A DNA stretch of 64,000 bases. It comes from Galerina marginata. Taxonomy: Eukaryota; Basidiomycota; Agaricomycetes; Agaricales; Galerinaceae. Of the stretch, positions 44,331 through 55,807 are shown piece by piece. How positions within the stretch are numbered: position 1 is the first letter of the stretch; every line of letters starts with the position of its first letter. Below the pieces are notes generated by a model, which saw only the letters and a list, made by a program, of their open reading frames with translations, searched no databases and was not told where the DNA came from. Position numbers and translations under genes: made by a program. The stretch is taken from positions 682,001-746,000 of the forward strand of contig JAECYW010000009.1 in assembly GCA_023014335.1 (NCBI GenBank), in the 5' to 3' direction.

Positions 44331-46413
44331 TGGTCAATACAATGTACAAACGCTGTTAGTACCATCAGTATCGGAGAATCTGGGTGTTTCTAGTGTGGAA
44401 GGGCTCGAAAGCCCGTCGAACAGGCCGATGTACTCCAGCGGGAGGGAAAAGCGAGCGTTTAAATATAGACCTGGACTGATGGCATCAAAATGATCTTACA
44501 GATGATCTATTAATAATCTAGAGTTCGCATCTAATCTACGGCAACCTCGAAGGACATAAACGACAGGGTTCCGTTGTACGTAGACGGCAATGAAGGATTA
44601 GTTACTCCCTCTTTTCTGTTCTGCGGGTACGAGTGCGCTGAATATTTCAATTTAATGAATAGCTCAACAGGCTAAGAAAATCTACCATCAAGAACTGGAC
44701 ACAAAACGGTGTCCAAACAGCCCCTAGGGATATTATGATCATACCTATCGCTATCCAAACGCCCCTATTCTATTGACACTACCAAAGGATATCTATTATC
44801 GAGCACCGGTTGGTGTTACACCGAGCATTAAAAATGGAAATCGCCTATCAAGAGATTGGCCCAGAACCAGGTTGGTTAACGAAATATGTACGCAGACTTA
44901 AGAGTGCCGATGGCATCGTGCTATTTCTTTTAGTGTTTTGATCCCAGTTCGACCTAACGATGAGTGTTAAGGAACCACTAACGATGAAGTTGGTTGTGAC
45001 CACCTGAATAAAAGCGTTGGGATCAGATTCTGTCGGAATGTGTATACGCACATGCAAATTATTGCTCGCGGTTCGAGGTATGAGGTCAAGTCCGCTGTCG
45101 ATGCCTATCAAACTGAGCGAACTGTCGTCCTAACTTTAAATTTGTTTGTACAGGTCGAAGGCGCCATGCGGAGATGGCGCGACTGAGGATCCCAATAATT
45201 ATGTCACAGTAAGCGAATCGACTTTGGGCGGGAAGTGGGAGAGATAACGTACACTGTGGATTTGCTGTGGATGGTTCGGGAGGGGGATAAGTACCATAAG
45301 AGCGTAACAATGCTGACATCTAGACAACTTAGTTTGTCGTAACAGGGACGAACCGTGGCGATTTCCATAAAGGAAAGACCATCGTTCCTAAAATCACCAG
45401 TAAAATGTGATGGAAACTGCAAGGAGACGCTGGATATCCTATTACCATGCAGCGGCAATGCCTCTCTCAGTCTCTGGAAGCGTGCGTCCGTAAGTTACAT
45501 TCCTATTTTGCGAACAGCAATTTTGGGCAGTTAAGATATTACTCGTACCTTCGTGCCATGGGTCGGGGTCAATTGTCAATAGAAATAGCGAGAATGATCA
45601 CTGAATTATCCTCAGTTTTTTCATTATCCGGCAGGATATTCGATAGCGAACACACGGGAAAAAAGAAGTTTTTTTAATTATCGCGACCCAATGCCAGGGT
45701 GACCGTAAATTACGGTTACTAAAGTACGCTGCACCACCAATTCATAGCTCACGGCTCTCTTGACCGCTTCGTTCGCAGCCATCCAAAATATTACACGCAT
45801 CGTTGCAAAAACTACCGGAGAAGGACACAGATAGAAGCGCCTCTTGGGACCTGACCGTAGACCTCCGTAGACTCTCAGCTACTCGCGCAAGCTTCGGATC
45901 ATTGAGACCTGATTGTACTTTCCTGATTCCTAAAAGTCCAAAGGGCCCCAGTTCTGCCCGGCGTACTACATATAATTTGACCTTTTTGGTACAATGCGGG
46001 TACAAGCCAGTTTCAAGCCCTCGGTTGTTATATTACTCTGATGGTTGGTCGCCGGTCCTAGATTCTGCGCAAGAAGCTGGTCTCGAATTTTTCACTTCTG
46101 ATCCCGGTCTATCCCAACTACTGGAGCGGGAAACAGGTCAAATAGCACCTCTTTATTTCAACCCTCATTAACAGATAATTTAGCATTACATCTAAACGAT
46201 ACGACCCCGCCTGACGTTGATAACAGTCGAAAGTCCATGACGCGTACGGATGGGTTGGGTTAGCGAAGCTTCCTCGCGGACACAGCTTTTCTGATGTCGA
46301 TCTCGGGAATCTCACCACCGGATGGGGAAAGCCATAGCGCACATTGACGCCGGTTGGCTCCACATGCTTCTCGATGCCAGGAACGAGAAACCCCGAGCAC
46401 GGTATAACTTAAA
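44331..46413. other. Intergenic, no gene recognised
   Basis: A 122-codon frame at 45803-46171 and shorter ones are open, but none shows a domain or intron structure. A weak further match to the dispersed repeat (GCCCGTCGAACAGG) lies near 44413. Nothing else is supported. Confidence 0.35.
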
Positions 46414-46445
46414 AAATACCCCTGTTCGTCTGGGGTATTTATACC
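46414..46445 (+). promoter_or_regulatory. Hairpin and TATA-like element upstream of the repeat-peptide gene
   Basis: AAATACCCC (46414-46422) and GGGGTATTT (46432-46440) form a perfect 9-bp inverted repeat with a 9-nt loop. It overlaps a TATTTATAC TATA-like element that ends about 62 bp before the ATG. It could be a palindromic operator or coincidence. Confidence 0.4.
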
Positions 46446-46506
46446 ATGTACTAAGGTTCTCGTTCATCTAGCCACCTTCGCTTCAGGTGCACACTTGCAC
46501 ATCGCC

Positions 46507-46929
46507 ATGTATTTCTCTACCATCCTGTTGTATTCTGCCCTTACATTCGTTACTTTCATCCAAGCGTCACCGGTGGAATAGCTTTCTTGCCTCCTAAATC
46601 CCAGCCCTTGCTTACTTTTCTTTCTTGCCCCATAGATATCAACCGGTCTTACAGCTCGTGATGTCGAGGCCCCTGTTGCGCGTAGCGTTGAGGTGAATTC
46701 TACAATTGTGGTTCTTTTCCCCTGTTACTTAAAGATCTTTCAGAATACCCTTTTATCTCGCATCGATGCCCTGGATCCAACAGCTCCAGATTGGAAACGA
46801 GACACGGTTTCTCCGTCTGCACCTGATTGGAAGCGAGACTCAGCAGAGGCCGTGCCATCCGCACCTGATTGGAAGCGTCAATCGGCGGACGAGACTCTGG
46901 ATCCACTTTTGACCGGACCCGACTGGTGA
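46507..46929 (+). CDS. Kex2-processed repeat peptide precursor (APDW-KR repeats)
   Basis: Three exons: 46507-46572, 46636-46692 and 46744-46929. They join to 102 aa. The second intron is 51 nt and open in frame, so its retention would only add residues. Residues 1-20 form a signal peptide (to IQA). A spacer to about residue 50 follows. Then come four near-identical units: APDW at 55-58, 67-70 and 81-84, each followed at once by Lys-Arg, and GPDW at 99-102 exactly at the C-terminus. The units are separated by acidic Ser/Ala-rich spacers. This is the layout of KEPs (Kex2-processed secreted repeat proteins): Golgi Kex2 cuts after KR and carboxypeptidase removes KR, leaving peptides ending in PDW. 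There is no CaaX box, so it is not a mating pheromone precursor. It may feed a ribosomal peptide pathway, but no modifying enzyme such as UstY/DUF3328 was recognised nearby. Confidence 0.8.
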
Positions 46930-48667
46930 ACGAACATATGGCGGCATTGAGTTTAATTTATTCGATCAAATATTCGTGTTTATGCACCCTTTGCAGTCTT
47001 TCGTGGTGTCCCTCAGTTCGACGACGTAGTTCAACATCCTTTAAGGGCTTTATATCCTTCGTAGGTTCTAGTTGACTACGGTGCAAGTCCTTAGCTTTCC
47101 TATAGGAGTTACCTTAATTTTTAAATGTTAATATGTACCCAGTGGAATTCGAAGGGAGGTCTTTTCGAAAGAAACTTCTTTTCAACACGACTGTGGGGTA
47201 TGTAGTACTGTGTATACCATACGTACACAGACAGCTATAGCAAGATTCAACAACTTGGTAAACATGGCCCGTCCCGTACATCTGGTCCATGGCGAATCCA
47301 CTTGTAGTCTTTTTGCTATAGACCGGAGTCCTAGACACGCACCACTGTGGAGCTGATTACACGCATTGATCGCGAATCCTCAGGCCTCAGGTCTCAACCC
47401 CGGTTATCACCACCCGTCAGATTGAATCCCGGAGCGATGGTTGCGAGGCAGGAATTGTCAGTAACTCCAATTGACCAACTCTATAGACATGGACAGAATC
47501 GTCGTGCAGATAGGAAATATGGCGGACAAGAGGGGCGTTTGGCGGAGATTCATGACCGCCACGCCGCCACGGTTGTCGAACGCTACAGCTAGTGGAATTG
47601 GAAGCAATGGGTCGACCACAGCTTTTGATGCCTCCTGCAATTTTATATCGTAGTGGTCTTAATTTTCTGACCGTCGCAAAACCGATACCCATTAGACGGG
47701 GTGGCTGCATGGACTGGCCAAAATTTAAGTCTAAATACTTAGTGACAATCTAATTCCAGTTTGCTCTCAAACAATTGAATAGGTAGAATCATGGAATTGA
47801 GCCATAGGTCTCTAGGGTGCCACTCCCGTTTAAAAGGTTGATTGATACGCTAGTGGCTTGCTCGTGGCTTTGCCATGGAGTAATTCTTTTCATGATTGCC
47901 TGCGACTAGAAATTGGGATGCACAAACATGAGAAAAGGATGGCTCACTTTCTCTGATTCTACCACTGTTGTGCTCGAGATTTTCATAAAGAAATTTGAGA
48001 AACGCAATTCAACTGGAAGAGCTCCTCACTTGGTAAGAGAGTACCCTATGACAACCCTATGAAGTAAAATCAACTGGCCACAGTGGACGCGAAACAGGGT
48101 TCGATGTGCTTCCATGTTGTTTCAATGACGATGTTTCCGTCCTGTAACCAAATCTTCAAAAGGGCTTTTAAGTGCCGGGCCTAGGAGTTTTCGTCGTTGT
48201 TTGTGAGATTTACGACTTAAGGTAGATAAATGACCGTGGGTTTCAAGGGGGTTAAGTACGGCATTTCACGTGCTCGTGACCCATCAGTGATCAGTGAAGT
48301 TCTCATCTTTTGCCGGTTTCATCATATTCTCTCTAGTCGAGGTGGTCCCATGTCTGTTGTACTGGACCAATTCGTAAAATTTAAAGTATATCCTACTGCT
48401 GAGAGTGCCTGTTTGCCAGCAAAAGTTTTTTTAAAGCTTGATTCCTTGTGCAACTTGAAGGAAGGTCATGGGCGTTGCCGTTCACCGGCCCTTACCATAC
48501 TGATATTTTCTGAAGTGTACTTATGAGCCGAATTGGGATAGGATGCGCGTGATCGCAACGATCACGCGCAGGAGTAGGCGTTTTAAATTTGTAGTTTACC
48601 ACTAATTGAGGGAATTCCTCTTAATCTTGTCTACACCGACTACACCCTGCCGGAGTCCCTTTCGCTC
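46930..48667. other. Intergenic, no gene recognised
   Basis: Frames up to 98 codons on either strand (47.1-47.7 and 48.2-48.5 kb), none convincing. I specifically looked for partner enzymes of the repeat-peptide gene and saw none. Confidence 0.35.
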
Positions 48668-49766
48668 ATGCCTCCTACCAAAAGAAAGCGAACCGATGGC
48701 AACGAGGAGCCAGAATCCTCAATCATTCGCTCCCAGTTCTGGTTCGAGGACGGAAGCATTGTCATTGAAGCAGAACAAACCCAGTTCTGCGTTCATCGAA
48801 CTATCTTAACCGGTCATTCAAAGTTTTTTGGCGACATGTTTTCCGTGCCTCAACCTCATGGAGAAGTTTTGGTGGAAGGCTGCCACGTCGTGCGCGTCTC
48901 TGATACTGCTGAGGACTGGGAGAATCTCTTGACAGTGATATACCAAGGGCAAAGGTGAGGGAGATCAAAATATCATGCTCATGACGCGTCACCGTCGTGT
49001 ATTTCACTAGGCTCTATAAATCGGTCAACCAATACCCTCTGAAGACCTTGATTTCGATACTTCGCCTCGGAAACAAATATGAATTCATCGAATTACGGAA
49101 TCACGCTCTGGAGCGGATTAAACTCGAACTTCCGCGTACATTGAAGGAGTGGGATCAGAGCTATGAAGCTTGTCCGCACGAGGCCAATGATGCAAACATC
49201 ATCAATGGCAGTGAATTTGACCTCGTGAACATTGCAGAGGAGCTACAGATTTGCTCTATTCTTCCTGCCGCCTACTTTCTATGCCTCCAAGGCCAAAGTT
49301 TGGTAACGTTCTTTCATAAAATCTGCCCATAGTTTTGCCAATACTTTCCTAGGACACTATCTTCAATGGTATTGTTCGGAAGGATGGAACCATGTCCCAG
49401 CTATCGCATTCGACTCAACACATCATCCTGCAGGGCAGAGACGCGATATTTCGTGCCATGATTGACACAACATTTGGGTGGCTTATGAAAAGAAAAATCA
49501 TCCCCTGCAACAAGTGCACTGACACCAAGAAATGCCGTGACGCTCGCGTCAAACAGCATGAAGTATTCCAGTCCGAGCTTCTCAAAAACATTGGCCACGC
49601 CTTGGAGCCCTGGGACGACGATGACGACATCGTTTGCGATTTTTGTAAGAAGTGTCTCGAAGCAGCTAAGGATGCTTTCGAGGAGGGACGGCAAGCAATT
49701 TGGGATAATCTCCCGCAGTACTTTGGCATGCCTGAATGGGACAACCTTCACGATTTTGAGATTTAG
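48668..49766 (+). CDS. BTB/POZ domain protein
   Basis: Three exons: 48668-48954, 49011-49302 and 49353-49766, with introns of 56 and 50 nt. They join in phase to 330 aa. A basic start (MPPTKRKR) is followed by a BTB domain: SQFWFEDGSIVIEAEQTQFCVHRTIL, then the typical HSKFFGDMFSVPQP, ending with LRLGNKYEFIELRNHALERIK around residue 125. The C-terminal half has paired cysteines (CNKCTDTKKC and CDFCKKC) that could bind zinc. It belongs to the large family of basidiomycete BTB proteins with a degenerate C-terminal region; some act as Cullin-3 adaptors, but most are uncharacterised. An upstream in-frame start occurs only as a non-ATG codon. Confidence 0.85.
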
Positions 49767-50102
49767 CTTGTTTGACCAGTACTTCAGTAGAGTACCATAG
49801 AACTTCACGGTGATCGTGCATCATGTCTTATACCCTCGCGACGAGATCCGAGTACTATATAACCGTGATCATATTGCATGAGCTATTTATTCTGATCGTA
49901 GCTTGTAGCGTGGATGCGGGGTGTACTCCAGTGTCGGAAGTAAGAAGTTCTGAAGCCTAGAATACCTGGGGAGTAGTCGATTTGAGAAATATTAAGGGGT
50001 CTGAGTTATTGGGATACCTGAGTGCTTGGTATAGTCGACAGAAGAACTTGACTAATTCTGAAAAAAAGTTGGTCATAAATTATATAATTTCGACCTAAAA
50101 AT
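49767..50102. other. Short intergenic stretch
   Basis: Between the BTB stop and the stop codon of the convergent secreted protein gene. Nothing recognised. Confidence 0.4.
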
Positions 50103-50550
50103 CTACGAACCTATCCCGAGCCTCGAAGCCGACGAATCTGGTGATGCAATGGGGAATTCATTAGTGTATCGACTGGAAGAGCGGTTTAATGAAAGGCCGT
50201 ACCCAGTATTACCGATCAAGAAGACCGCCTGCCCTTTCAACTTTGTATTGCTCAATAAAAATACGCCGACGCCCTGTACCAATGCTCCAGTTGTAGCATT
50301 GAAGCAGCTGATGACAAAGTCGGCGGAGTCAGTGGTGCTGGTGCGCTGCCAGTCGATATTCGGAGCTCCAGTGTGCAGAAGTCCTCCATCGATTGTGATT
50401 GTCACTGCTGCGAAAATGGATCCCGGAAGTAGGAAGAGTAGCCTGCGTATCGAAAGGAAAAGAAAACGAGGTACAGTTACTCCATCAATAATCAGTAACT
50501 CTAAGGTGAATCGCTCACAAGAACGACAGAATGGCTTTGCTGTAAAACAT
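50103..50550 (-). CDS. Small secreted beta-rich protein
   Basis: Exon 1 is 50519-50550 and exon 2 is 50103-50442, with a 76-nt intron (GTGAGC...CGCAG). They join in phase to about 123 aa. The joined N-terminus MFYSKAILSFLLLFLLPGS is a strong signal peptide cleaved near IFA. The mature part has WQRTSTTDSADFVISCFNATTG and GQAVFLIGNTG, a beta-sandwich pattern I recall from small secreted or GPI-type proteins of Agaricomycetes. The 3' end is uncertain: an optional intron with GTACGG donor and CACCAG acceptor (about 50134-50199) would remove a Ser/Asn-rich piece and still reach the same stop. Function unknown. Confidence 0.55.
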
Positions 50551-51169
50551 TGGGTGTATTCTGGGGGCGGTTCGTTTTCGACCACCAGAGTCTTCGATCC
50601 AACATTTATAACCATTCGCTGGTTAGAAATTCCGAATGACAGTCGCAACTGTCATGAACATCCGAAAGCACTGCGGGACAGCGCAGAAGCCTCCAGAACT
50701 GTTTTTCCAAGAGATTGTTATCATCGATATCACCCTATTCCAAGTTTTAAACGGCTGAGTCTTTGAATCTAAAAATTCAATCGTATCATATGCTGAAGTG
50801 ACTGTCTCCAGAGATTATTTGTGTACCTTATTTTTTCCATAGCATTCTCGAAGTCGATACAGGATAACGACACGGATAAGCGCCATCGCCCGAGTCAAAG
50901 TGTCGACTCATAGACGTGGGTTATTTTTGGAGTGGGGACTTTATTTGGAAGGAACCGCTACACAAATGGGTGATTTGATTATTTTTGGACGCCATGCCGT
51001 GAGGCCGTTGAACGTTCGTCTCGAACTCCGGGTTCCAAGTAACGAGAAAAAGAGTGCTTATGCATAGGGTCTCATCTAGAAGTCTAAATGGGTGTTAGAG
51101 GTCGTTACCATGGAACGAGTTACGAAATTAACCTGCTTGCCTGGTCCATTCCCCAGCAGTTCTAGAATT
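50551..51169. other. Intergenic, no gene recognised
   Basis: Upstream flank of the secreted protein gene. Nothing else supported. Confidence 0.35.
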
Positions 51170-51230
51170 GATTCCTGAGGAAGCCAAACCGCGCTCCTGC
51201 TCGACACGCATCCGAGTCTTGCTAGAGCCT
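51170..51230 (+). repeat. Weak third copy of the dispersed repeat
   Basis: CCGCGCTCCTGCTCGACACG and the following bases resemble CCGCGCGCCTGCTCGACGCG at 34.54 kb. The match is short and diverged; flanks do not align clearly. Confidence 0.35.
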
Positions 51231-53336
51231 AATCCATCGAAGGTGAAGCCACGACGAGCACTTACAGTGGCATTGAAAGTTCCGAAGCTTCGAACAGAAG
51301 CAAGCAATTGACTTTCGAAACAGCTCCATCGAGAATGACCACCCAACTCAATACTGTCAAGTTCCAGTAAGCGTTGTCGACCCAGATACTGGGCCAGAGT
51401 ACCAATTTTTGAGGAACGAGATCACTTGAACGAGGAAATTCAGATGAAGTTGAGACCTAGATAACAAAACCTGGTATACACGTCCCAGGAGGAAACTTCG
51501 AGACTTTTCTCTGAAGCTCACATCGAAAAAAGAACAACATATACCTTCAAGGTCGGGTGAATTAGTGTGTAGTTGTGGACTAGATTGGTGAATAATGCCG
51601 GGAAATGACAGGTTGAGATTTGGGGAACATGCCAGTGCAAAGACATTTGTGATTCAAATGAATTCGAACCGGAATCGCCCTTGTGCCCACTCGTGAGGCT
51701 GAAACCCGCGTGACAAAACTAGCCTATGGACTGTAGAATAAGATGAAGCTGCTTGAATTTGAGAGGGTCGCTTCGAAGAATGAATGTAACAGCCAAGTAA
51801 GAGCAAACGTCGAGCAACGAAAGTCGAACAGGCTCTCAAAGCATGTCACGTGTATTGATTGTTCCTGCCCGCCAGCCGAAATTTGCCCGAAATTTCTTTT
51901 CGTCTGGGCGTAGCAAGGGCGTAGTCTGTCTTAGTTCCTGTCCATCCTTTGCAACCTTCAAGAAGGAACCAACGCACTGCCGATACAAACGACCTTCGCT
52001 GCTTTCTTACTTCCATGAACGGTTGAAAGTCCTCAAATACACGGCTTACGAGAAAGTCTGGTTCGGAATGCAACTGAGCTCCTCTGCTTATAGATTTCAA
52101 GCTCCTGGATCCATTCGTGGTCTTGCGATGTACTCCTTGAGGGAGTCTGTCTTTCCCTGAGCTCTGAGGTGCTCGCTGGCCGACCTAGGCTCAAATCGAC
52201 CCTCGCAGTGCATCAACTAAATGTTACTCCGTTGTGCAATTGAATGACGATCCAGATCCCCTGAAATTCTCGTGATTTGGTTCGGCAACAACTCTAGACG
52301 TTAGGCAGCTTCTGATCAAACGGCGACCATATTCTTCAGCGCAGGGGTTCCTGGTTTTGCCCATGATTGTGGGTCTGGAACTAAGTACTCAGCGACGACG
52401 AGGCTTTAAGACGAAGGACAAGATTCCCCTTGGTCTTGCAGCTCCATACCATCCCTTAAGTTGGTTTGGTTTGATTTTTCCAACAGTCAACTCATATTTT
52501 TGATCTTGTCAGTTCTGCTATATCGTACCGGCTGTCCTTCCTCTGAACAACCCGACATCAACCAACCTTCTTAGCTTCCGTACAAAGGGAGACTTGGAAG
52601 TTCACCCACAACTTGTGTGGAGACGGGCGGGCGTGTTAGAGGGGTGAGGAAGGGGTGACTAGCCCCGGAATGTACTCACTGTTTGTCCTTTTATTTTGTA
52701 TTTTGTCATTTTCCTTTCCTCTATCTGTATTGAAGAGTTTATGACTCATACTTGTCCGACTTTCTAACAGAGAAGGCTTTAAGCACTTTCGAACGCATGG
52801 GCTGCAGTATTCATGCCGCACAACCAGCCGCTCGATGATTTTGTCCCTTTCCAGAGGCGCCTCTGTGGATTCTTTTTCCTACCTCGGTTATGGCTAACGT
52901 CACTTTTGTCTATTTTAATTCCAATTTGATATCCATCTCCACGGTTGTGTTGTTCATCGACACCGAGTATGATATCCATTCTCCGGCCAGCAGCACAGAT
53001 TTGTCTCCTTCAAAGTATAAATCTACCGTTCGGGATATTTATTGCCATGACCACCTCACCATCGCCGAAACTGCGGCCAATTGTAATCTGTTCACGCCTC
53101 CTCGATGCCTCCCACAGCTCACGCTTCTGCCCTAGTAAGTGTGGGTTTTCCTGGTGGTTATCGTGCTCACAGTGCCCACAGCTCCACTAAATTTTTATGT
53201 AAGCGACTTGATACCGCTCTCGAGGTTAATTCGCACAAGAAGGCCGATCTTTTCTGTATAGGGCCCGCGCCTTTCATCTACCTTCTAAATACTCAGCCGT
53301 CGAGGAACCTCTCTTATTTCCGCTTTCCTCCACTCC
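51231..53336. other. Intergenic, no gene recognised
   Basis: Frames of 60-105 codons on both strands, without domains. The last few hundred bases are pyrimidine-rich on the plus strand, as in the introns of the DUF6533 gene, so unrecognised 5' UTR exons are possible. Confidence 0.35.
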
Positions 53337-55396
53337 ATGTCCACAGTTTCTTCGAACCTTAGCTCGCTAGCTCTGGAAGCGTTCGCGGGGGTGGAGATCG
53401 ACTTATTAGCGCGAGCGCCACCGCTCATTCCTTTTGCGCCGACACCGGTTCATATTTCTGCTATCAACGTTAGTTATTTGCGTCAGACATGCGAATTGAA
53501 TACGAAGTATTGACCGGATATTCGCCAGCAAATTCTCCTCAAGCATGGAACCGTTATCGCATCGCTCGTGGTCTTCGTGAGTTTCCTTCCTCCAGGCTTC
53601 CTTAGGGATGATTCGTTGACAGAGACAGATATACGATTACTTATGCACTCTGGACCAAGAGGTAAGCAAACTGTTTCGACTACGGTAGTTCTGTGCCTTA
53701 TTTTCACTCCAGGTAGCTTATATATGGTCACGACCGCGGTCGTTTGCAACATACCTCTTCCTATTAAACCGTTACCTCCCATTTGTCGATCTCTCGCTTA
53801 GCTTCTCGGGTGAATACTCCTTCTCGTTATATACTTGTCCCTCGTCTAGTCTGCCCATCTGATTACCCCTGTTTGTCAAAACCAGCTATTCAAACCTTTC
53901 TTACTCCTCAAGTAAGTCTGGCACGTCTTTACACCAATTCGTAGTTAACGGTGGCATTTCTATGGATTAGGAATGTCTTCGTCGATACTCCCTCATTACA
54001 TGTCCGTCTCCCATCTCTCGCTCGAACCTTTTTTGTAACTTTTCGACGTTCGCGTCAAAGGGCTCAATGTGTTAGGGGTATCCATCGCCCAAAGCAAGTC
54101 TAAGTTCGGTTTATTTTCGATTCTTTGATCCATATCTCACAGATAATCCTCCCTTTTCTTATAGTCATTCTCACTCTTCGCACCATCGCAATCTGGCAAC
54201 GCAATCGCTGGATAATAGCCATCCTGGTAGTCGTGTTTTTTGCGAGTTCTTTACTACCCTTTCCTCGAGCGAGCAGAACTAACTATATCTTCCCTGTCGC
54301 CTATTTCCTCTTATCAGGCCAGACTCGCCATGTCAACCCTAGGCTCAAAATTATACTTGGACTCTCTAATATGTACGCCACGCTTAAAGTGTTAACCCAC
54401 CTTCCTCCCCCACTTACTCGATCTCTTTCGCTCCCAGTCATCCCTGCTTCACGACTATTCTTTTTTGGCTGTGTCCTAATCGACTCAAATATAGCCACCG
54501 TCATTAATTTCTCCGCCGTATTTATTCAGGAGACTAGTGCGTCATTCACCTGTGTCTTTCTTTCCTGTCTTTAGTAAAGTTGCTACTAATCCCCAAACCT
54601 TTACAGTAATCGTCGTTCTTACCTTAATAAGAGCACGCAAATACCGTTCGTCTTCCTCTTTTCGTCTCTAATCTTTTTAACCTATCAGTTTCGAATACAG
54701 TCCGCCGATCTAACTCTTCATGGGTCCATCAGCTCTATAAGAGTGGTAAGTTGTTTTGTGTATGGGTGCATCGCCTGCGGTTCTCTATTGCCTACCCTCA
54801 CCACCTTATGTCCTCCTTTTCCAGTAGTTTTTCAAGTACTGAAATTCTTTTTGTAGGCTACCTCTTTTATTTTTATCTCATAGGTGGGTTTTCCTTCGTA
54901 TTCATCGGCTATTCCCTAACACGGACACACTCCTTATCTCCTGGATATTCTTAGCGATCAATTCGCTCGATATAATATTTCCAATCATTGCCCCAGTAAG
55001 CTCAATTTTGCCTCCTTGTAGATTGAAGTAAATACGAATTCTGAAATTGGTCCTACAGGTACCCCTTCGAACGACGTTCACAGAGTAAGTGTTTATTCAA
55101 GCTATTGCGGCGTCATTATTTCCTAAATAAATGTTTTCAGCCCCCAACGTGCCCTCCATTCCATGTTGTGCACGCGCGTTATTTTTATCGTCCTTAGCCC
55201 TCAAGACGGACGCGATCCTTATAGTTGGAACGGTAACGGTGTCGATGGACGGCGGCGTTCGAGAATGTCTCGACGGCGATCGGAACTCGAGAGCGGGACC
55301 GTATTTTCCACTATTGTAAACATGTTTGCCACGGAAGACAGCGTTGACGAGCCATTGGAAATGGACGTTGAACGCACTACAGAGAGAGGTGTGTAG
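53337..55396 (+). CDS. DUF6533-type integral membrane protein, many short exons
   Basis: Well-supported exons: 53337-53468, 53529-53576, 53623-53661, 53713-53809, 53886-53911, 53971-54001, one starting at 54061, one starting at 54143, and the last at about 55141-55396. They encode the DUF6533 hallmarks in order: IYDYLCTLDQE, VAYIWSRPRSF, YLFLLNRYLPFVDL, ECLRRYSLITW, LTLRTIAIWQRNRW, LTLIRARKY, HQLYKSGYLFYFYL, and RALHSMLCTRVI before a hydrophilic tail. About seven membrane helices are expected. Function is unknown; the family is very expanded in mushrooms. Two weak points remain. The junction near 54091-54094 (GCC-CAA-A before GCAAGT) is one base out of frame with the next exon. The region 54.25-54.43 kb, open in frame, probably hides another intron. 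Confidence 0.7.
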
Positions 55397-55807
55397 CGGG
55401 ATACACCCGTTTTCTTCGAGAATATGAAGACTTGAGTGTTCAATCAATTTCAAGCAGAATAACGGCACAATCGTGATGTGGTTTTGGGACTCGAAATTAG
55501 CACCGACGTTCGTGACGCTGAACAAGTTAGACAAGGCAACTCGGCGACTCGGCTCCTGCGATTTGGCCTGACGGTGCACCTCGCCTTCATCCTTCAGGTA
55601 CCTGGGAATTTTTTACTTCCTTGAAGATTGTCTGCTGCTCCTCAACGGAGAATCGTGCTCAGGATTGGTAGATATAGATTACGTGCGATATTTAGATAAG
55701 TACAGCTTGCGGGATCTGCCTTTCAGCCCCACCTTAACGAGCCCGTAAAGCTTGGCGTTAGAATCCGACATACTTATTAAGAAGATAGCTGAAACCAGGT
55801 CGTTAAG
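55397..55807. other. Short intergenic stretch
   Basis: Between the stop codons of the DUF6533 and AA9 genes, which converge. Nothing recognised. Confidence 0.4.

Noticed and set aside
46507..46929. Reading the repeat-peptide gene as a mating pheromone precursor
   Set aside because: No C-terminal CaaX motif, a signal peptide is present and cores are tandemly repeated with KR, unlike basidiomycete lipopeptide pheromones.
49401..49808. 135-codon minus-strand frame opposite the BTB gene
   Set aside because: Antisense shadow of the conserved BTB protein exon 3.
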